Origin: Chersky-840 sp963794615
Lineage (GTDB): Bacteria > Actinomycetota > Acidimicrobiia > Acidimicrobiales > UBA8190
Assembly: GCA_963794615.1 (NCBI GenBank)
Contig: CAWCEP010000006.1
Span: forward strand, 620,001 to 684,000
DNA length: 64,000 nucleotides
Reading direction: 5' to 3'
This document shows positions 59,441 to 64,000 of this stretch, piece by piece. Within the stretch, counting starts at the first letter, position 1. Each line of letters opens with the position of its first letter. A program made the position numbers and the translations under genes. The notes under the pieces are model-generated. The model was not told the origin of the DNA and made no database searches. It worked only from the letters and a program-made list of their open reading frames with translations.

Positions 59441-60135
59441 CGCGGCTCGAGTTCGCCGCCGGGCCCGCCCCGTCGGCGAGTCCCCCCTTCACGGGGATCG
59501 AGGCTGAAGCAATTTTCAAGGAGGCGCGTCGGCGTCAGCGGCGGCGCCGGTGGCTGGTCGTCACCATCGTTGCCGTCGTCGTGCTGACGGTCGGGGCCGT
59601 CGTCGGAGGTCGCACCCTCTTCAACCACAATCCGGCGGTGGCGAACGCGCCACCACCCGCCGGTTCTGCGTACGGCAGTGGCGTCCGCTTCTTTATAGAG
59701 CACTCGGCCGCCATGGAACCGACGCTTCACCCCGACGATCGGATCAGTGCGGTCACCCGGTATGCAGCGCTGCACAGGGGAGCCGTCGTTGTCTTCAATC
59801 CCCCCGCCGGCGCCTACCGGGGTCCCCCTGTGGGTCCGCTCATCAAGCGGATCATCGGTCTCCCGGGGGAGACCATCTCCTCGTCCGACAACACCGTGTT
59901 CATCAACGGCAAGCCACTGTCGGAGCCCTACCTCTCCCCTGGGCAGCCACTGGAAGGTCCCATCGCCACGCAGGTGATCCCAGCCGGCCACTACTTCGTG
60001 CTGGGGGACAACCGGGGAGACTCCGAGGATTCGCGTTTCTTTGGTGCGATTGCAGCAAGGTCGGTGATCGGCATCGCCACGACGATCGTCTCGCCACCTT
60101 CGAGGGCTGGCCCGATTTCCGACCGATCGAGCTGA
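59422..60135 (+). CDS. Signal peptidase I-like membrane protein, catalytic Ser replaced by Ala
   Basis: A 237-residue homologue of type I signal peptidase with one membrane helix at about 44-63 (WLVVTIVAVVVLTVGAVVGG) and the catalytic domain outside. The serine motif S-x-S-M-x-P-T reads HSAAMEPTL: Ala97 stands just before Met98 where the nucleophile should be. The general base Lys142 (LIKRIIGLPGE) and GDNRGDSEDSRFFGAI at 195-210 are conserved. Either the enzyme is inactive and acts as a binding protein, or Ser95 substitutes. It is divergent from a GntR gene. A reading error of one codon would also explain it. Confidence 0.82.
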   Translation: MEVGSPTRLEFAAGPAPSASPPFTGIEAEAIFKEARRRQRRRRWLVVTIVAVVVLTVGAVVGGRTLFNHNPAVANAPPPAGSAYGSGVRFFIEHSAAMEPTLHPDDRISAVTRYAALHRGAVVVFNPPAGAYRGPPVGPLIKRIIGLPGETISSSDNTVFINGKPLSEPYLSPGQPLEGPIATQVIPAGHYFVLGDNRGDSEDSRFFGAIAARSVIGIATTIVSPPSRAGPISDRSS

Positions 60136-60393
60136 GAGGACCCCGCCCGTCGTCGAGGAGACGTCTTGGATCCGGGCTCGATCGGATCTGCGCCGCGCCG
60201 TCGGGCAGGCTGTAGCGATGCGGCTGGGTCACGGGCCGGCTCGAGTGGGTGTGGGCGTGGCGCTCGTCTGGAAGGGATCAGTCCCACGGAGGCCATTGGT
60301 TACAAGCCCGACATCGGCCAGGCCTCGGATTCGACCTGCCCGTGATGCCTCCAGCGGGGTGGTGCCGACTCGCACGAACAGCCCGAGACCCGC

Positions 60394-60458
60394 GAGCAAG
60401 GGTGATCGAGAGCTGGTAGACCCTGCTCCAAACAGGAGCGAGGCCGGCCAGAGGCTGG
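60394..60458 (+). other. Structured leader with mutually exclusive hairpins
   Basis: In the 363-base gap before the small monooxygenase-like gene, GAGCAAGGGT (60394-60403) can pair with ACCCTGCTC (60420-60428) with one bulge; its 3' arm shares bases 60425-60428 with GCTCC (60425-60429), which pairs with GGAGC (60435-60439). CCGGCC (60444-60449) pairs with GGCTGG (60453-60458). Only one of the first two stems can form at a time, as in attenuators and riboswitches. I know no family with this consensus. The rest of 60136-60498 shows nothing further. Confidence 0.4.
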
Positions 60459-60498
60459 ACGTTCGGAACGGTCACGTCCCAGAACGAAGGGAGCGGCT

Positions 60499-60795
60499 TT
60501 GATCGGAGTAAACGTGACGTTCGACTTCGACGGCGACCTTGATCGCGATCGGGTCATCAATGTGGCCGATAAAGCCCGAGCCATGTTCGAGGGCATGCCC
60601 GGCTTGCGATTCAAGTTCTTCACCTTCGATGAGAACCAGCACCGTGCCACGAACTTCTACGTCTGGGAGTCCAGAGATGCGGCCGACGCGTTCTTCTCGG
60701 AGGAGCTGCGTGAGCGAGTGACCGGCCTCTACGGCGTCAGCCCTCGGATCGATTTTGTGGAGATCGCTCAGATCGTCGACAACTCGAAGGTGTAA
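60499..60795 (+). CDS. Small dimeric alpha-beta barrel protein (YdhR-like monooxygenase family)
   Basis: A 98-residue protein: IGVNVTFDFDGDLDRDRVIN, ARAMFEGMPGLRFKFFTFDENQH, ATNFYVWESRDAADAFFSEEL and YGVSPRIDFVEIAQIVDN. The pattern of two short strands and two helices matches the YdhR-type putative monooxygenases, which are small ferredoxin-like dimers. The start is TTG at 60499 with AAGGGAG upstream. A putative folded leader lies before it. The substrate is unknown. Confidence 0.7.
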   Translation: MIGVNVTFDFDGDLDRDRVINVADKARAMFEGMPGLRFKFFTFDENQHRATNFYVWESRDAADAFFSEELRERVTGLYGVSPRIDFVEIAQIVDNSKV

Positions 60796-60914
60796 CGGAC
60801 CCCAGATCCGGTGATGGGAGACCCACCGTCCCACCGCACGCGGACATGGCAAGCTGGAGATTCCGGGGAGGGGCGCGGTCGCTCGAGGACGGGAGCACTG
60901 GGAGGGGTGGAGCT

Positions 60915-62285
60915 GTGAACCGAGGGCTCACCCGCTCGGGCGCTACTTATGGACCGGTCCTGAGGAATGCGTCACGGGATGCACTCGTGGCCGGGTTGTG
61001 CGCTTTCACCATCGTGCTGGCGTCGTGCTCCTCCAAGCCGACTTCGCCACCCACGTCCGCGGGCACCGGCGCAGCGGCTCCTGCCCCGTCGTCCCCGAAC
61101 GGGTCGGGTGGCACCGGGCCCTCGCCCGGGGTCACGGCCAACTCGGTCACGGTGGGCCAGGTCGACGATCTGTCATCCCCGATCCCGGGGCTCTTCAAGG
61201 GTGCCGAGGACGGGACCGATGCGTACTTCGCCTACATCAACTCCAAAGGCGGTGTAAACGGCAGGAAGATCCACCTCGACGCCCAGGACAGCACCTTCCA
61301 GGGCGGCCAGGTGGCGACGGCGACGGCTGCTCAGACCAAGAGTGACTTCGCCTTGGTGGGTGGGTTCTCCTTGCTGGACCAGGCCGAGCAGCCCATCATC
61401 GATCTGGCTCACATGCCCGACATTGGTATCTCGCTCAACCCCGGGCTGGTCACCGACCCCAATCTCTACAGCCCTGTTCCCAGCCCGATCGGCAATTACC
61501 CTCTGAATTTCTTCAAGTACTTCGCCAGCAAGAACCCGCAGGCGGTGAAGAAGGTCGGCATCATCTGGGAGAACGCCACCGCGTCCACCAAGGCGAATGA
61601 AGACGCGGTGGAATCGGGCATGAAGGCGGCGGGCTGGAAGATCGTCTACGACCACGGCGTCGGCCCTTTCGACACTAACTTCCTCCCTGACATCATCTCC
61701 ATGAAGAGCAAGGGTGTGAAGTTGTTCTTCTCGACCGAGCTGCCCGACAACTACGCGGCGACGCTGGCCAAGCAGTTCCAGCAGCAGAGTTTCAAGGCGA
61801 TCAACATCGAGGCCGCCGCCTACTCGGCGCAGTTCCTGAAGCTGGCGGGGAGCTCCGCCAACAACATCTACATCGAGCAGGGCGACGCCCTCTACCTCGG
61901 GCAGGATGCCAAGACCGTTCCCGCCGTGGCACTGTTCGACACGTGGATGAGGAAGGTCTCCTCTGACCCCAACTTCGAAATCGAGTCGGTTTTCGGCTGG
62001 GCTGCAGCAGAGCTCTTCGTCCAGGCCCTCGCCCAGGCGGGCAATCCTCCCACCCGGGCCGGGCTTCTGGGGGCGCTCAACAAGGTGACCTTGTTCGACG
62101 CCGGGGGACTGATCCCACCGAGCGACCCCGCCGTCGGCGTGCCCTCGGGCTGCTTTCTCCTGGCCCAGGTCCAGCACGGGGTGATCAAGCGGGTTGCCCC
62201 CACCCCACCCACCGGTTTCTACTGCGGGAATCCCGGGTTCCAGAAGGCGCCTGGTTACAAGCCGGTCGTGCGTCGCTCGTCGTAA
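60915..62285 (+). CDS. Branched-chain amino-acid-type ABC transporter substrate-binding lipoprotein
   Basis: A 456-residue lipoprotein. The signal peptide ALVAGLCAFTIVLAS ends at the lipobox LASC, a Pro/Ser/Gly linker follows, and the periplasmic-binding-protein type I domain runs from VTVGQVDDLSSPIPGLFKGAEDG to the end, with YINSKGGVNGRKIHL and VKKVGIIWENATASTKANEDA. This is the LivK/peripla_BP_6 family. No permease or ATPase gene follows in the window, so the transporter is either elsewhere or the protein serves as an orphan sensor. The start GTG at 60915 has GGAGG upstream. Confidence 0.88.
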   Translation: MNRGLTRSGATYGPVLRNASRDALVAGLCAFTIVLASCSSKPTSPPTSAGTGAAAPAPSSPNGSGGTGPSPGVTANSVTVGQVDDLSSPIPGLFKGAEDGTDAYFAYINSKGGVNGRKIHLDAQDSTFQGGQVATATAAQTKSDFALVGGFSLLDQAEQPIIDLAHMPDIGISLNPGLVTDPNLYSPVPSPIGNYPLNFFKYFASKNPQAVKKVGIIWENATASTKANEDAVESGMKAAGWKIVYDHGVGPFDTNFLPDIISMKSKGVKLFFSTELPDNYAATLAKQFQQQSFKAINIEAAAYSAQFLKLAGSSANNIYIEQGDALYLGQDAKTVPAVALFDTWMRKVSSDPNFEIESVFGWAAAELFVQALAQAGNPPTRAGLLGALNKVTLFDAGGLIPPSDPAVGVPSGCFLLAQVQHGVIKRVAPTPPTGFYCGNPGFQKAPGYKPVVRRSS

Positions 62286-62318
62286 GGCTGATGGGAACCA
62301 ATGGCCCAGGAAGGTTGA

Positions 62319-62882
62319 GTGGTGGGAATTCTTGCGGGCTCGTTCGGACTCCCCGGGGTCCTGGAAGTGTTGGTGTTCATCGGTCTGGCCGTCCTCAATC
62401 TGGTCGCCACCATAAAGATCATCACCAAGGCGGGGTACTCGGCCTGGTGGATCCTGGTGCCGCTGTCACCGATCGTGATGTGCGTCATCACCTTCGCCGT
62501 CTTCATCTATGAGGTGAGGACTTCGTTGACCGGGGGTGTTTCCGATTTCAACACGACGAGTCTGGCCGCACTCTGGGTTCTCGATGGTCTTTGCGGTCTG
62601 CTCTCTTGGGTGTTTTTCTTGGTGTTTGCCTTTGCGGAGTGGCCGATCCAGCGACAGCTCCGAACGCAACACGCCGGGTACCCCGTTCCCTATGGGATGC
62701 GGCAGCGAATCGCCCAGGACTACGTCCGGGAAACGGAAGCTGAAGCATTTCCGACGGCAACCAAGGCCCAGGATCCCGGCTGGTACTCGGTCGGCGGCAG
62801 TGTCAGCGAGCAGGCGTATTGGGACGGCGAGGCGTGGACGAAACGGCGGCGATGGGGCGGGGCCATGTGGGTCGAAGAGTGA
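62319..62882 (+). CDS. Membrane protein with C-terminal DUF2510-like motif
   Basis: A 187-residue protein with membrane helices at about 12-32 (VLEVLVFIGLAVLNLVATI), 41-65 (AWWILVPLSPIVMCVITFAVFIY) and 82-106, then a soluble part ending DPGWYSVGGSVSEQAYWDGEAWTKRRRWGG, a variant of the DUF2510 motif W-Y-x-D-P/x-x-W-D-G-x-x-W-T. It resembles the gene after clpB in plan but not in sequence. The start GTG at 62319 has AGGAAGG upstream. No function known. Confidence 0.72.
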   Translation: MVGILAGSFGLPGVLEVLVFIGLAVLNLVATIKIITKAGYSAWWILVPLSPIVMCVITFAVFIYEVRTSLTGGVSDFNTTSLAALWVLDGLCGLLSWVFFLVFAFAEWPIQRQLRTQHAGYPVPYGMRQRIAQDYVRETEAEAFPTATKAQDPGWYSVGGSVSEQAYWDGEAWTKRRRWGGAMWVEE

Positions 62883-63012
62883 ACGGTGCGAAATGAGAAG
62901 AGTGTCACTCCCGTACTGCGCTACCCAGGGACGGTCTGCGGCGCCCTGAACAGCCGACCCCCGGCGGCTCGGAGTCACACGTCCAAGCCGCCAGGTTCGT
63001 CGAGCCGCTCTG

Positions 63013-63279
63013 CTACTGGGTGTTGCTGTTGTGCAGTTCCGCGAATCTCGGTTCAGGCGTGTCGGGAGGGAGGTGCGGCTTGACGACTTCATTGAACCAG
63101 GCGTCGTGCTGACCGATCGAGTCCCAGATCTCGATCACCGTGATGCCGCCGTCCTCCACGATGGCGTAGTGGGCAACAAAGCCGTCAGCCTTCCTCTGAG
63201 ATGGCATGGCTCCCGCGGCGACTTGGTCGTACGCTTCGGCGGACATGCCGGGCGCGTGATGCTGCTTTAAGACTGTCAT
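63013..63279 (-). CDS. ABM/dimeric alpha-beta barrel domain protein
   Basis: An 88-residue protein beginning MTVLKQHHAPGMSAEAYDQV and continuing FVAHYAIVEDGGITVIEIWDSIGQHDAWFNEVVKPHLPP. The single ferredoxin-like unit and the IEIWDS strand are those of antibiotic-biosynthesis-monooxygenase-like proteins. Function unknown. The start ATG at 63279 has GGAGAGG upstream; an in-frame extension to 63321 is less likely. It follows, and may be cotranscribed with, the methyltransferase gene at the window edge. Confidence 0.75.
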   Translation of the reverse strand: MTVLKQHHAPGMSAEAYDQVAAGAMPSQRKADGFVAHYAIVEDGGITVIEIWDSIGQHDAWFNEVVKPHLPPDTPEPRFAELHNSNTQ

Positions 63280-63387
63280 TGATACCTCTCCCTCTCCGCC
63301 CGGAGACCCGGACCCTGCCATGCTGTCATAGGAAGCGGCGCTCTCGTAGTGGCTCCCGGTCGGGCACGATCCCGATCTGGCCGTCGC

Positions 63388-64000
63388 CTATCGACGCCTT
63401 GCCAGATAGAGGACGGCTTCCTCGATCTTTGTCACAGTGCCCCCGAGTTCGTCGTCGATGATGCGTTGAACGATCCGGTCGTGGTCAGCCCCGAAGCTGG
63501 TCCCATAGGTTCTGCTTACGGCGAGGAAGCTCGAGGCATCAAGGGTTCGCTCGAATCGGTGACGTCGCACTTGGAAGTCGTCGAAGCGCTGGTCCCGCGC
63601 TACTGATCGCAAAGAGCTGAGTACGTGATCAAAATTCTTCTCCCAAAGTGCTCCGAACTCCGCCGCCAAGCGGTCCTCGAATGGCTCCTGGCCCCATGAC
63701 ACGATCTCGGTCCAGACAAGAGCCAGGGTTCCGCCCGAGGGGAGCAATTCCGCAACGAGCTGCACACCGGCATGTGGCTCGATCCAGTGCCACGCGTTGC
63801 AGGCAACCACCAATTGGACGTGCTCGACCGGAGACCAGTCTTCGAAGCGGCCGACGACAAATCGAGCCCGGCTGCCTAACTTCTTGCCTGCCAGTGCGGC
63901 CATCGCCGAGGCGGGTTCGGTGGCGATGACTTGCAAACCCTTATCAGCAAGTGGTTCGGTGGCAATGCCGGTTCCCGCTCCGATCTCGATGGCGGTGGCG
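63388..64000 (-). CDS. Class I SAM-dependent methyltransferase (5' end outside window)
   Basis: At least 203 residues of a methyltransferase; the start lies right of the window. The edge preserves motif I as EIGAGTGIATEPLADKGLQVIATE, and the rest has FVVGRFEDWSP, LVVACNAWHWIEPHAGVQL and TLALVWTEIVSWGQEPFEDRL. It is related in style to the methyltransferase at 54.1-55.0 kb (compare NAFHRLP and NAWHWIE). The acceptor is unknown. Confidence 0.87.
   Translation of the reverse strand, partial: ATAIEIGAGTGIATEPLADKGLQVIATEPASAMAALAGKKLGSRARFVVGRFEDWSPVEHVQLVVACNAWHWIEPHAGVQLVAELLPSGGTLALVWTEIVSWGQEPFEDRLAAEFGALWEKNFDHVLSSLRSVARDQRFDDFQVRRHRFERTLDASSFLAVSRTYGTSFGADHDRIVQRIIDDELGGTVTKIEEAVLYLARRR

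Overview
The window is high-GC DNA (GTG starts and GTGA/ATGA start-stop overlaps are common) from an actinobacterium. The heat-shock operon order dnaK-grpE-dnaJ-hspR-clpB, a HAIR operator, an EtfD-like membrane oxidoreductase, DUF2510 proteins, a LAXTG sortase substrate and several leaderless-type promoters all fit that phylum. Some protein types and gene neighbourhoods recall Acidimicrobiia, but the class is an inference. It reads as chromosome: there is no phage, plasmid, IS element, CRISPR array or rRNA.

Layout. 1-4.9 kb (minus strand): acyl-CoA synthetase (cut by the window edge), thiolase, a thiolase-fold/DUF35 fusion and an amidohydrolase, a lipid or CoA-thioester degradation cluster. 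5-11 kb: a divergent ketol-acid-reductoisomerase-like protein, epimerase, DUF1214 protein, sulfotransferase, a PAS/metallo-hydrolase pair. 11.1-15.8 kb: tRNA-Gly(CCC), dcd, EtfD-like protein, cNMP-binding protein and two membrane proteins. 15.9-18.8 kb: amt-glnK behind a GlnR-like box, then a terminator and gpmA. 19.3-26.1 kb: the HspR-type heat-shock operon. 26.8-35.6 kb: purA-purD-purB-purC-purS-purQ, one reversed small gene, then purL, seven purine genes mostly joined by GTGA overlaps. 35.6-38.9 kb: polyprenyl glycosylphosphotransferase, sortase substrate, small genes. 39-40.2 kb: crcB-DUF190-crcB fluoride exporter. 40.3-47.2 kb: acyl-CoA/dioxygenase pair, PadR, SDR, methyltransferases, Nudix, MarR-UspA. 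47.5-64 kb: PASTA lipoprotein, ArsR-SRPBCC pair, pyrF, secreted lipase, VOC and stress proteins, methyltransferases, a decayed oxidoreductase, PQQ-type propeller protein, a GntR/signal-peptidase-like divergent pair, a branched-chain-type substrate-binding protein and small membrane proteins.

The most unusual items are: (1) three tandem 14-bp repeats between purA and purD that make a chain of five-codon minicistrons, each stop overlapping the next start, ending exactly on the purD start; (2) a signal peptidase I homologue with alanine at the catalytic serine position, divergent from a GntR gene, the two sharing one -10 region with apparently leaderless starts; (3) a KARI homologue that keeps the metal ligands but has lost the catalytic histidine; (4) a thiolase-fold/DUF35 fusion lacking both catalytic Cys and zinc cysteines, coupled to an intact thiolase; (5) a perfect 14-bp hairpin ahead of a 64-residue orphan gene beside dnaK.

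Caution: four genes (purB, a small gene near 33.1 kb, phyH-like, Nudix) each carry one single-base frameshift within about 15 kb, and hspR has a suspicious C9 tract. As purB is normally indispensable for purine synthesis, sequencing or assembly indels are the simplest explanation, though real decay is not excluded. No single convincing new multi-gene system was found; the findings below are local oddities.
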